This document shows positions 7,936 to 15,706 of a stretch of DNA of 64,000 nt, piece by piece (position 1 is the stretch's first letter; every line of letters begins with the position of its first letter). The stretch spans positions 62,001-126,000 of the forward strand of contig NZ_BTHK01000006.1 in NCBI RefSeq assembly GCF_033242365.1, read 5' to 3'. The position numbers and the translations under genes are program-made. The DNA is from Lachnoanaerobaculum sanguinis (lineage in GTDB: Bacteria; Bacillota; Clostridia; Lachnospirales; Lachnospiraceae). The notes under the pieces are model-generated. The model did no database searches. It was not told the origin of the DNA and was given only the letters and a program-made list of their open reading frames with translations.

Positions 7936-8793
7936 TTATTTTAATGCCAAAAATGCGGCCATATTTCCTCTGATATCTCCCATTATTCTATGGGAATAAA
8001 GCAAATCCGGATTGCAGGCGGTACAAATATTTGATGTAAATATATTCTCAGGCAAGACTCCCGCCTCTTTTAAGACTGTTTCATTCGCTTTCCAAAGTGA
8101 AAGTCTGAAATGATCCTCTCCGTCTTCTCTGAAAATACTCTCTATATCTTCACTTTTAAAGTTTTTTGAAAACTCTTCGTATACATCTTCGCTTACCTGA
8201 TAGCAGTCTTGACAAATCCCGGGGCCTATACAGGCAATTACATCCTTTGCATCCGTGCCGAATTTTTTTGCCATCTCATCTATCATTACCGCACCCATTC
8301 TTTTGCAGGTACCTCTCCAACCCGAATGAGCAAGCCCTATTACCTGTTTTTTTCTGTCGTAAAAATACAGCGGAATACAGTCTGCAAAAAAAGCCCCCAA
8401 GGTAATGCCTCTCTCATCAGTTATCAGCCCGTCAATATTTCTGTAGTCTCTTTCAACCGATACTCCCTTACCCATATCGCTTTTATTCACTACTCTTACA
8501 TTGGTGGAATGCTCCTGATATGAGAGCACAAAACTGTCTTCCTTTACTCCCAGAGCTTTTGCCATTCTTTTATAATTCTCAAGTACACCCTCTTTATTAT
8601 CAGGCTCTCTGCTGAAACTTAAATTCATAGAGGCATAAGGGCCTTCGCTTACCCCTCCTATCCTTGTGGAAAATCCCTGAACAAGCTCCTCATATTTTTC
8701 CAATGCTTCAAACGAAAAATATTCCACTCCGTTTTCAGCTTTTTTCAATCTCAAAATATTTTTATCATTCTTTTTTAATATCTTTATACTCAA
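7936..8793 (-). CDS. pgeF: Peptidoglycan editing factor PgeF (YlmD/YfiH laccase-domain protein)
   Basis: A 285-residue protein of the DUF152/multicopper-oxidase-like family. The three conserved zinc ligands are visible: His95 (SYQEHS), Cys139 (FFADCIP) and His156 (LAHSGWRG), followed by the typical CIGPGICQDCYQV. The family removes wrong amino acids from UDP-MurNAc in peptidoglycan synthesis, and members also show purine nucleoside phosphorylase activity in vitro. The start codon is TTG (8791-8793), which overlaps the TGA of yraN; a GGAG eight bases upstream supports it. It is the last gene of the lepB-rbgA-rnhB-yraN-pgeF run. Confidence 0.88.
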   Translation of the reverse strand: MSIKILKKNDKNILRLKKAENGVEYFSFEALEKYEELVQGFSTRIGGVSEGPYASMNLSFSREPDNKEGVLENYKRMAKALGVKEDSFVLSYQEHSTNVRVVNKSDMGKGVSVERDYRNIDGLITDERGITLGAFFADCIPLYFYDRKKQVIGLAHSGWRGTCKRMGAVMIDEMAKKFGTDAKDVIACIGPGICQDCYQVSEDVYEEFSKNFKSEDIESIFREDGEDHFRLSLWKANETVLKEAGVLPENIFTSNICTACNPDLLYSHRIMGDIRGNMAAFLALK

Positions 8794-9131
8794 TAAAATG
8801 CTCCTTTTATCCAGTCTATCTTCTCACCCATTATTCCTATACAGTCAAATCTTATACTGTGCATGAAATAATGCTTTTCATTAAGATAATACCTTGCCAG
8901 TTTTCGTATTTTCTGTTGCTTAAAATATCCTACAGACTCAAGCGGATATCCGAAGCTTTCATCTTTCCTGTATTTTACTTCTATAAATAATAATACATTG
9001 CCTTCTATGGCGATAATATCTATCTCGCCGAATCTGTTTCGGTAGTTTCTTTCAAGTATTATGATTCCGTTATTTTCAAGAAAAGAGGCAGCAATTGCCT
9101 CCCCCTTGTTTCCGACTTCTCTTTTATTCAC
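8790..9131 (-). CDS. yraN: YraN/UPF0102 family nuclease-like protein
   Basis: A 113-residue protein of the UPF0102 family, which has an endonuclease-like (Holliday-junction-resolvase-type) fold. The conserved core is visible: NKGEAIAASFLENNG, RNRFGEIDIIA with the GEID acidic pair, and FIEVKYRK with the Glu-x-Lys pair. Its cellular job is not settled; it almost always sits beside rnhB, as here. The first eight bases overlap the end of rnhB and its stop overlaps the TTG start of pgeF, so all three are translationally coupled. Confidence 0.9.
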   Translation of the reverse strand: MNKREVGNKGEAIAASFLENNGIIILERNYRNRFGEIDIIAIEGNVLLFIEVKYRKDESFGYPLESVGYFKQQKIRKLARYYLNEKHYFMHSIRFDCIGIMGEKIDWIKGAFY

Positions 9132-9768
9132 TTACAAAATTTCCTATAAATGATTTTCTGTGTATGGCACATGGCCCTATTTCCTTTAAAGCCGCTATAT
9201 GCGTCGCCGTACCGTAGCCCTTATTTGATGCAAATCCGTACTCAGGGTAGATTTTATCATACTCTGCCATAAGCCTGTCTCTGGTGACCTTTGCAAGTAT
9301 ACTTGCTGCGGCTATGTTTACACTCTTGGCATCTCCTTTTACTATACCCACCTGCTTTATATTTATATCAGGTATATGTACAGCATCCACCAGTAAAACA
9401 TCAGGTGTTTTTTCCAGTGCATTTACGGCCTCTCTCATTGCCTCATAAGTAGCCTGTAATATATTTATCTCATCTATCAAAGTATTTGAAGCAATACCTA
9501 TACCGTACGCTATGGCATTTTGCTTTATTTCATCAAATAAAACATCTCTTCTCTTTTCCGTCACCTTTTTGGAGTCATTTAAAAAAGGAAGGAAGATGTC
9601 CTTCGGCAAAATTACCGCCGCCGCCACCACAGGACCTGCAAGCGGCCCTCTGCCTGCCTCGTCTATACCGGCAACATATGCCAAATCGCTGTATTTATTT
9701 TCAAATTCTCTCATGCCCTCAAGTCTTACTCTCTCAAGGGCAAGTTTTTCTTCACTTATTTTCCTCAT
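9124..9768 (-). CDS. rnhB: Ribonuclease HII
   Basis: A 214-residue RNase HII, which cuts RNA in RNA-DNA hybrids and single ribonucleotides in DNA. The hallmark GIDEAGRGPLAGPVV is at about residues 34-48 with the catalytic Asp36-Glu37 pair, followed by SKKVTEKRRDVL, DAVHI and the KGDAKSVNIAAASILAKVTRD block that carries further active-site residues. Length is normal. It lies 9 bases after rbgA, the arrangement usual in Firmicutes, and overlaps yraN by 8 bases. Confidence 0.95.
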   Translation of the reverse strand: MRKISEEKLALERVRLEGMREFENKYSDLAYVAGIDEAGRGPLAGPVVAAAVILPKDIFLPFLNDSKKVTEKRRDVLFDEIKQNAIAYGIGIASNTLIDEINILQATYEAMREAVNALEKTPDVLLVDAVHIPDINIKQVGIVKGDAKSVNIAAASILAKVTRDRLMAEYDKIYPEYGFASNKGYGTATHIAALKEIGPCAIHRKSFIGNFVSE

Positions 9769-9777
9769 CCTGTTTTC

Positions 9778-10617
9778 CTACGGCATTTGTAATGTAACTC
9801 TTCCAAGCTTCCCCGACCTGAACTCATTTACAAAGATACTTGCGGCCTTATCATAGTCAAGCTCATTGCCCTTCTTTGTACAACCTCTTAAGTTTGCTAT
9901 TTTTATTAAAACGGCATTTTCATCATCACCGTCTTCCATCTCAAATCTTTCTGTAAGTATCTCAGGTCTGTTTTTAATAAACCATTTAATAAGTTCAAGC
10001 CCCAGCTCTCTGATATCTATAATCATATCGTTTATAGAGCCGATAAATGCAATCATCTCACCGATGTTTTCGTCTTCAAACTTTGGCCAAAGTATTCCCG
10101 GAGTATCTAAAAGTTCTATCTGACCTTTAAGTTTTATCCACTGATTCCCCTTGGTAACTCCCGGTTTATTTCCGGTCTTTGCCATTGCTCTTCCTGAAAC
10201 CGAGTTTATAAGTGTGGACTTGCCGACATTCGGAATACCTGCCACCATTGCTCTTACAGGTCTGTTTTTAATTCCTCTTTTGGCGTCTCTTTCTCTCTTT
10301 TCCTTTGAAACATTCTCTATAGCCTTTATCAGTGCATTCACTCCGTTTTTCTTTCTGGAGTCCATAAACATGCACTCATAACCCTGCTCCTTATAATGGC
10401 TTGCCCATCTGTTGTTTGCACTCTCATCGGAGAGATCGGCCTTATTTAATATAATAATTCTGGACTTATTGGAACCCAGTTCCATGATTTCCGGATTTCT
10501 TGTAGCCTCAGGTGCTCTGGCATCAGTCATCTCTATAATAATATCCACAAGCTTTATGGCATCTGACATGGCTCTTTTTGCCTTAGTCATATGACCCGGG
10601 TACCATTGTATCTTCAT
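9778..10617 (-). CDS. rbgA: Ribosome biogenesis GTPase RbgA (YlqF)
   Basis: A 279-residue circularly permuted GTPase: G4 (LNKADL, about 57-62) comes before G1 (GIPNVGKS, 127-134) and G3 (DTPG, 171-174). It starts IQWYPGHMTKAKRAM, the typical RbgA opening. The protein helps late assembly of the 50S subunit in the cytoplasm. AAAGGA precedes the ATG. It is located between lepB and rnhB, as in Bacillus. All GTPase motifs look intact. Confidence 0.95.
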   Translation of the reverse strand: MKIQWYPGHMTKAKRAMSDAIKLVDIIIEMTDARAPEATRNPEIMELGSNKSRIIILNKADLSDESANNRWASHYKEQGYECMFMDSRKKNGVNALIKAIENVSKEKRERDAKRGIKNRPVRAMVAGIPNVGKSTLINSVSGRAMAKTGNKPGVTKGNQWIKLKGQIELLDTPGILWPKFEDENIGEMIAFIGSINDMIIDIRELGLELIKWFIKNRPEILTERFEMEDGDDENAVLIKIANLRGCTKKGNELDYDKAASIFVNEFRSGKLGRVTLQMP

Positions 10618-10638
10618 AAACTATCCTTTCATCAGGCT

Positions 10639-11169
10639 CTATTTTATAAAACCTATCCTTTTTACAGGCAATACTCTGATCCATGCATTACCTATAATCA
10701 TATCTTCCGTTACATTTCCTATTGTTGAGATCCTTGAGTCTTCACTTCCGACTCTGTTATCACCCAATACAAAATATTCATTACTTGCCAACTTAATTTC
10801 GTCTGCAGCCAAACCGCCTGATGAAGCCTCAAAAAATTTATCCAATACTTCACCGTCTATATAAACCAAACCTTCTCTTATATTAACACTTTCACCGGGA
10901 AGCCCTATGACTCTTCTGATACACACTCTTCCGTCTGTATTTTGAAATGCTATCAAATCATATCTTTTAGGTTTTAAAAAAGTATATGTGGCTTTATTTA
11001 TAAGTACAGCCTCTCCCTGCTCTATCTGCGGTGACATGGACTGACCGACCATAAAGGTTTTTGCTCCAAATATATACACCACAAACCATGCAAGTGAAAG
11101 TATCACTGCCAATTGCATCAATATGTCCAGTATTATTAAAAATCTTGACTCTTGTTTTTTTATTTTCAT
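10639..11169 (-). CDS. lepB: Signal peptidase I (catalytic lysine position is Arg)
   Basis: A 176-residue membrane protein with one N-terminal transmembrane segment (about 12-35) and an extracytoplasmic domain. It cleaves signal peptides of exported proteins. The catalytic Ser is Ser44 in VGQSMSP and the GDNRVGSEDSR box (136-146) is present. In this family the general-base lysine lies in a motif like IKRVIGLPGD; here it reads IRRVIGLPGE, so residue 85 is Arg (codon AGA). The rest of the enzyme looks healthy. First gene of the lepB-rbgA-rnhB-yraN-pgeF run, divergent from fumC across 70 bases. Confidence 0.88.
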   Translation of the reverse strand: MKIKKQESRFLIILDILMQLAVILSLAWFVVYIFGAKTFMVGQSMSPQIEQGEAVLINKATYTFLKPKRYDLIAFQNTDGRVCIRRVIGLPGESVNIREGLVYIDGEVLDKFFEASSGGLAADEIKLASNEYFVLGDNRVGSEDSRISTIGNVTEDMIIGNAWIRVLPVKRIGFIK

Positions 11170-11239
11170 TTATTGACCTGTTTTTTTATTTTGTTTTTTG
11201 TTAAACTGATTATAGCATAAATGATGTTAGGAGAAAACT

Positions 11240-12604
11240 ATGGAATATCGTATAGAGCATGACTCTATGGGCAGTATCAAAGTACCTGTGGACAAATATT
11301 ACGGCGCTCAAACAGCAAGAAGTCTTTCAAACTTTAAAATCGGTACCGAAAAAATTCCGACTGAGGTGATACGAGCATTTGCATATCTGAAATCAGCCTG
11401 TGCCGCTACAAATCTTGAACTTGGAAAATTGACGGAGGAAAAGTCGAACATTATAAATAAGGTTTGCAATGAAATACTTGAAGGTAAGCTGGACGAGCAC
11501 TTCCCGCTCTCAGTATGGCAGACCGGCAGCGGTACTCAGAGCAATATGAACGTAAATGAGGTAATTACCAATAGAGGCAATGAGATTTTGGGGAAAAAGC
11601 TTTTGCATCCGAATGATGATGTAAATATGTCACAAAGCTCAAACGACACCTTCCCCGCTGCAATGCATATAGCTGCGGTTTTGGAAGTACAGGATAAGCT
11701 CCTTCCTTCTTTAGATAAGCTGATACATGCATTTAAAAAGCTTGAAGAGGAAAATGAAGGAATTGTAAAATCCGGAAGAACACATTTACAGGATGCCACT
11801 CCTATAGCCTTTTCACAGGAGATAAGCGGATGGAGGTCTTCTCTTGAAAATGATTATATGCAAATAGAAAGTGCGCTTCCATTTATAAAAAAACTTGCTC
11901 TCGGTGCCACTGCTGTAGGTACGGGACTGAATGCTCCAAAGGGATTTGACACTCTGGTTGCAAAGAATATATCAAAACTTACCGGTAAAGATTTTGTTAC
12001 AGACAGCAATAAATTCCATGCTTTAACTTCAAAATCCGAACTTACCTTTGTACATGGAGCACTTTCATCTCTTTCAGGCGATTTGATGAAAACAGCAAAT
12101 GATATAAGATGGCTTTCAAGCGGTCCAAGATGCGGTTTGGGTGAAATATTTATTCCTGAAAACGAACCCGGAAGCTCAATAATGCCCGGAAAAGTAAATC
12201 CTACACAGTGTGAGTCAATGACTATGGTATGTGTACAGGTAATGTCAAATAATACGGCTGTAAATATGGCATCAAGCCAAGGGAATTTTGAGCTGAATGT
12301 ATTTATGCCTGTGCTTATCCATAACTTCCTTCAGTCTGTCAGAATTTTATCTGAAGGTATGGACTCATTCAGAGTTCACTGTGTGTGCGGTATCAAGGCA
12401 AACAAACAAAAAATGCATGAAAATCTGCATAATTCACTGATGCTTGTAACCGCCATCAGTCCATATATCGGATATGAGAACGCTGCAAAAGTTGCCAAGC
12501 TTGCACATGAGAAAAATATTTCTCTAAAAGAGGCGACTCTTGTCATGAATCTTATGACAGAGGAAAAATTTGATGAGGTTTTTAAACCTGAAGAAATGAT
12601 ATAA
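11240..12604 (+). CDS. fumC: Fumarate hydratase class II
   Basis: A 454-residue class II (iron-independent) fumarase that interconverts fumarate and malate. It has SGTQSNMNVNEVI, the SSNDTFPAAMHIA loop, GRTHLQDATPI with the His contributing to catalysis, and the family signature GSSIMPGKVNPTQCE at about residues 311-325. AGGAGA precedes the ATG. In a fermentative organism it would serve the reductive branch of the TCA pathway or amino acid breakdown. It is 14 bases upstream of the MATE gene and likely co-transcribed with it. Confidence 0.95.
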   Translation: MEYRIEHDSMGSIKVPVDKYYGAQTARSLSNFKIGTEKIPTEVIRAFAYLKSACAATNLELGKLTEEKSNIINKVCNEILEGKLDEHFPLSVWQTGSGTQSNMNVNEVITNRGNEILGKKLLHPNDDVNMSQSSNDTFPAAMHIAAVLEVQDKLLPSLDKLIHAFKKLEEENEGIVKSGRTHLQDATPIAFSQEISGWRSSLENDYMQIESALPFIKKLALGATAVGTGLNAPKGFDTLVAKNISKLTGKDFVTDSNKFHALTSKSELTFVHGALSSLSGDLMKTANDIRWLSSGPRCGLGEIFIPENEPGSSIMPGKVNPTQCESMTMVCVQVMSNNTAVNMASSQGNFELNVFMPVLIHNFLQSVRILSEGMDSFRVHCVCGIKANKQKMHENLHNSLMLVTAISPYIGYENAAKVAKLAHEKNISLKEATLVMNLMTEEKFDEVFKPEEMI

Positions 12605-12618
12605 AAGAAAGGATATTT

Positions 12619-13989
12619 ATGCAACAAACCAAGAAGCAGGATATGACCAAGGGGAATATTACCTTCGGGCTTTTATTATTCTTCTTCCCCATACTCCTTG
12701 GAACTTTCTTCCAACAGCTGTATAACACTGCAGATGCCGTTATCGTGGGTCAAAATGTAGGAAAGCTCGGACTTGCAGCCGTAGGTGGAACCACAAGTAC
12801 AATAATCAATCTTTTTATAGGCGTTTTTGTAGGATTATCCTCCGGTTTCAGTGTAATCGTCTCACAACACTATGGCGCAAAAAATGATAGGCTTGTAAGT
12901 ATATGCGTTCATACTTCAATTGCGTTTTCACTTATAGTGGGAATCATAGTCAGTATATTAGGTATAATATTTTCAAAGACAATGCTTGCAAATATGAATA
13001 TTCCGGATGATATGATGTCTATGGCATTACCCTATCTTCAAATATACTTTCTGGGACTTGCACCTAATCTTATCTACAATATGGGAGCCGGACTCCTTCG
13101 TGCTGTAGGTGACTCCAAAACTCCGCTTATATTCCTTGTTATAAGCTGTTTTGTGAATATAGTTTTAGATATTATATTGATACGCTATATGAATATGGGC
13201 GTAACAGGTGCAGCAATTGCAACCGTTACATCGCAAATAATCAGTGCCGTATTGGTCATCATAGTGCTCTATAAAAGAAATGATGCATTAAAATTGAGAT
13301 TAAAGAATTTACAAATAAATTTTTCGGAGCTCAGAAAAATGATAAGTATAGGTACTGCCGCAGGAATGCAGTCTGCCATGTACACCATTGCAAATATACT
13401 TATTCAGGCCTCTATAAACAGTCTCGGTACCGACACAATTGCCGCCTTTACCGCCTACGGTAAAATAGACACTCTCTTTTGGATGACTATACAGTCTCTC
13501 GGAATCTCCGTTACCACCTTCACCGGACAAAACTTCGGCTACGGTAATAAAGAAAGAGTAAAAAAAGGAATAATTTACGGAATGATTTTATCGGTCGTAG
13601 TTACCGGAATAGTAATGATAATGTTAAAACTCTTTGGAAGAAATATTTATACCCTGTTTACCAAGGACGAGAATGTGTTAAAGATAGGTACGGATATGCT
13701 GAATTTTATGGTTGTCGCCTTCCCGGCATACATTATTATCGAGATCTTCTCAGGGTCTCTCAGAGGAATCGGTGACAGCTGGATACCTATGATAATGACC
13801 GCTGGAGGTGTATGCGTACTTAGAATAGTCTGGATAATTGTAATGGTACCAAAATTCCCGAATTTCTATACAATACTCTGGGCTTATCCGCTTTCATGGA
13901 TCATCACCAGCACACTGTTTTTGATATACATGTTCGGCTTCAGCAAGATGAAGCTTTGGTTAAAATCCAATATATATACTATTGATTAA
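12619..13989 (+). CDS. MATE family efflux transporter
   Basis: A 456-residue integral membrane protein with about 12 hydrophobic segments arranged as two homologous halves, each opening with a typical MATE motif (GTFFQQLYNTADAVIVGQNVG near residue 30 and a related block around 250-290). MATE proteins export drugs or metabolites in exchange for sodium or protons. The substrate cannot be deduced. It follows fumC by 14 bases with AAAGGA before the ATG, and the transcript ends in a strong hairpin terminator shared with the convergent relQ gene. Confidence 0.9.
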   Translation: MQQTKKQDMTKGNITFGLLLFFFPILLGTFFQQLYNTADAVIVGQNVGKLGLAAVGGTTSTIINLFIGVFVGLSSGFSVIVSQHYGAKNDRLVSICVHTSIAFSLIVGIIVSILGIIFSKTMLANMNIPDDMMSMALPYLQIYFLGLAPNLIYNMGAGLLRAVGDSKTPLIFLVISCFVNIVLDIILIRYMNMGVTGAAIATVTSQIISAVLVIIVLYKRNDALKLRLKNLQINFSELRKMISIGTAAGMQSAMYTIANILIQASINSLGTDTIAAFTAYGKIDTLFWMTIQSLGISVTTFTGQNFGYGNKERVKKGIIYGMILSVVVTGIVMIMLKLFGRNIYTLFTKDENVLKIGTDMLNFMVVAFPAYIIIEIFSGSLRGIGDSWIPMIMTAGGVCVLRIVWIIVMVPKFPNFYTILWAYPLSWIITSTLFLIYMFGFSKMKLWLKSNIYTID

Positions 13990-13995
13990 CAAAAA

Positions 13996-14027
13996 GGCTG
14001 TAACTTAATTTTTCATAAGTTACAGCC
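13996..14027. terminator. Bidirectional terminator between the MATE gene and relQ
   Basis: The 12-bp arms GGCTGTAACTTA and TAAGTTACAGCC pair around an 8-nt loop. A-rich and T-rich flanks on both sides let it act for the plus-strand fumC-MATE transcript and the minus-strand mrp-relQ transcript. Confidence 0.9.
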
Positions 14028-14034
14028 CCACTTT

Positions 14035-14748
14035 TTATCTCGGTTTTCTTACTTCTATACCTCTTGACTCTATGCTTTGTCTTATATTAAGCATTTGTTG
14101 GTCCGTATTTGCTATCACATCGGCACATTCCTTAAGCTGTCTTTCAACATCGTCGGAATCAATAAAATCTTTTTTGTATTTCAGCTGATGATCAAGGCTC
14201 GCCCAAAAATCCATGGCAATAGTCCTTATCTGTACCTCAACCCTCATAGGCTGCTTTTTCTCCGAGAAAAATACCGGTATCTCGATAATAAGATGGTAAG
14301 AGCGATATCCGTTTTCCTTAGGCTTTTTTATATAATCCTTTACGGCAATCAAATTTACATCGTCCTGTCTTGTAAGCATATCGGCCACTTCATAAATATC
14401 ATCAAGGAATGAGCAGATAACTCTTATACCTGCCACATCATCCAGATTATTGACTATTGAATCAAGTGTAAGCGGAAGTCCACGCCTTTTTAACTTTTCC
14501 ACAATGCTTTTCGGCTTTTTTACTCTTGATTTTATCACCTCTATAGGGTTTCTTCTGTTTTTAACCGAAAGTTCATCATTTAAAACTTCCAGCTTTGTCT
14601 TTACTTCCCTGATTGCACAGGTATACATCATCATGGCCTCTTGAAATTTCTGTGCCATTTCATGTATTTCTTCAGGTATCTGTACCAAATCGGGAACTTG
14701 TACAATGGACTGCTCCAATTCGTTATTCGGGTTATTTGATATATACAT
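14035..14748 (-). CDS. relQ: Small alarmone synthetase, RelQ/YjbM type
   Basis: A 237-residue protein holding only the (p)ppGpp synthetase domain; the HD hydrolase and TGS/ACT parts of long RelA are missing, as in RelQ. Synthetase motifs are visible: VKKPKSIVEKLKRRG, LDDVAGIRVIC, VKDYIKKPKENGYRSYHL and VEVQIRTIAMDFWASLDHQ. It transfers pyrophosphate from ATP to GTP or GDP and raises the stringent-response alarmone during cell-envelope or nutrient stress. It lies 54 bases downstream of mrp on the same strand and ends at the shared terminator. Confidence 0.92.
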   Translation of the reverse strand: MYISNNPNNELEQSIVQVPDLVQIPEEIHEMAQKFQEAMMMYTCAIREVKTKLEVLNDELSVKNRRNPIEVIKSRVKKPKSIVEKLKRRGLPLTLDSIVNNLDDVAGIRVICSFLDDIYEVADMLTRQDDVNLIAVKDYIKKPKENGYRSYHLIIEIPVFFSEKKQPMRVEVQIRTIAMDFWASLDHQLKYKKDFIDSDDVERQLKECADVIANTDQQMLNIRQSIESRGIEVRKPR

Positions 14749-14802
14749 AAGCTCTCCACTTCTTTTGCATACTCTTTCCGGTATATTCCCCGGTCAAAAT
14801 AA

Positions 14803-15573
14803 TTATTTTAAAATATAATCTGCCGCTTCATCAAACCAAGGTGCCTTAACATACTCTACAAGACCTGCGTCCACCTGTCTCGCCACTTCAGGATCTATAG
14901 GAAGCTTTGCAAGTACCTTCAATCCTTCTTTTTTTGCTATCTCATCAATATGACTCTTTCCGAATATCTCATGCTTGCTTCCACAATCAGGACACTCAAA
15001 ATAGCTCATATTCTCAACAAGACCGAGTATAGGAACATTCATCTTTTTAGCCATGTTTACGGCCTTTGCAACTATCATTGAAACAAGCTCCTGAGGACTG
15101 GTAACTATTATAATTCCGTCAACAGGTATTGACTGGAAAACTGTAAGCGGAACATCTCCTGTACCCGGAGGCATATCAACAAACATATAGTCGATATTAT
15201 TCCATACGGTATCCTTCCAAAACTGCTTTACAACACCTGCTATTACAGGTCCTCTCCATATAACCGGATCTGTCTCATTCTCTAAGATAAGATTTGTACT
15301 TACCACATTAATTCCCGTATTTGTAACAGCCGGAACCATAAGCTGATCATATGTAACCCCAAGCTTTCCGCTAAGCCCGAATGCCTTAGGTATGGAAGGT
15401 CCTGTGATATCGGCATCTATAATACCGACTCTAAAGCCCTTTGTCATTGCCTTTACCGCCATCAATGATGTCACAAGGCTTTTACCTACTCCACCCTTTC
15501 CTGAAACAATACCTATTACTTTATTTACACTGCTTTGAGGGTCAAGCTCTTCCCTGAATTCATTATTTGCCAT
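14803..15573 (-). CDS. mrp: Mrp/NBP35 family P-loop ATPase (iron-sulfur carrier)
   Basis: A 256-residue deviant-Walker ATPase. It has GIVSGKGGVGKSLVTS (about 22-37), the DADITGPS switch, VDMPPGTGD and a Cys pair in YFECPDCGSKHEIFG. The family binds and transfers Fe-S clusters. The ATG at 15571-15573 has no Shine-Dalgarno at normal distance: the nearest, AAGGAAA, is more than 30 bases upstream, with a perfect hairpin between. An in-frame TAA upstream excludes a longer form, so the start appears right and the spacing is genuinely odd. relQ follows on the same strand. Confidence 0.88.
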   Translation of the reverse strand: MANNEFREELDPQSSVNKVIGIVSGKGGVGKSLVTSLMAVKAMTKGFRVGIIDADITGPSIPKAFGLSGKLGVTYDQLMVPAVTNTGINVVSTNLILENETDPVIWRGPVIAGVVKQFWKDTVWNNIDYMFVDMPPGTGDVPLTVFQSIPVDGIIIVTSPQELVSMIVAKAVNMAKKMNVPILGLVENMSYFECPDCGSKHEIFGKSHIDEIAKKEGLKVLAKLPIDPEVARQVDAGLVEYVKAPWFDEAADYILK

Positions 15574-15610
15574 ATTAAAAACCGTATAGACTTATGTCTA
15601 TAATTTCCTT
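15574..15610 (-). promoter_or_regulatory. Hairpin between Shine-Dalgarno and start codon of mrp
   Basis: In the mrp leader AAGGAAA (15604-15610) is followed by a perfect TATAGAC/GTCTATA hairpin (15585-15602), then 11 bases to the ATG. Folding would remove 18 bases and bring the ribosome site to within about 14 bases of the start. Confidence 0.5.
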
Positions 15611-15706
15611 TCTTACTTAGTACAATACTCTATTGAGCACAAAGTAATTATACTAAAATAATCAATATTTTTCTATGCGTTTTGTTACATATCTGACTTT
15701 TATATA

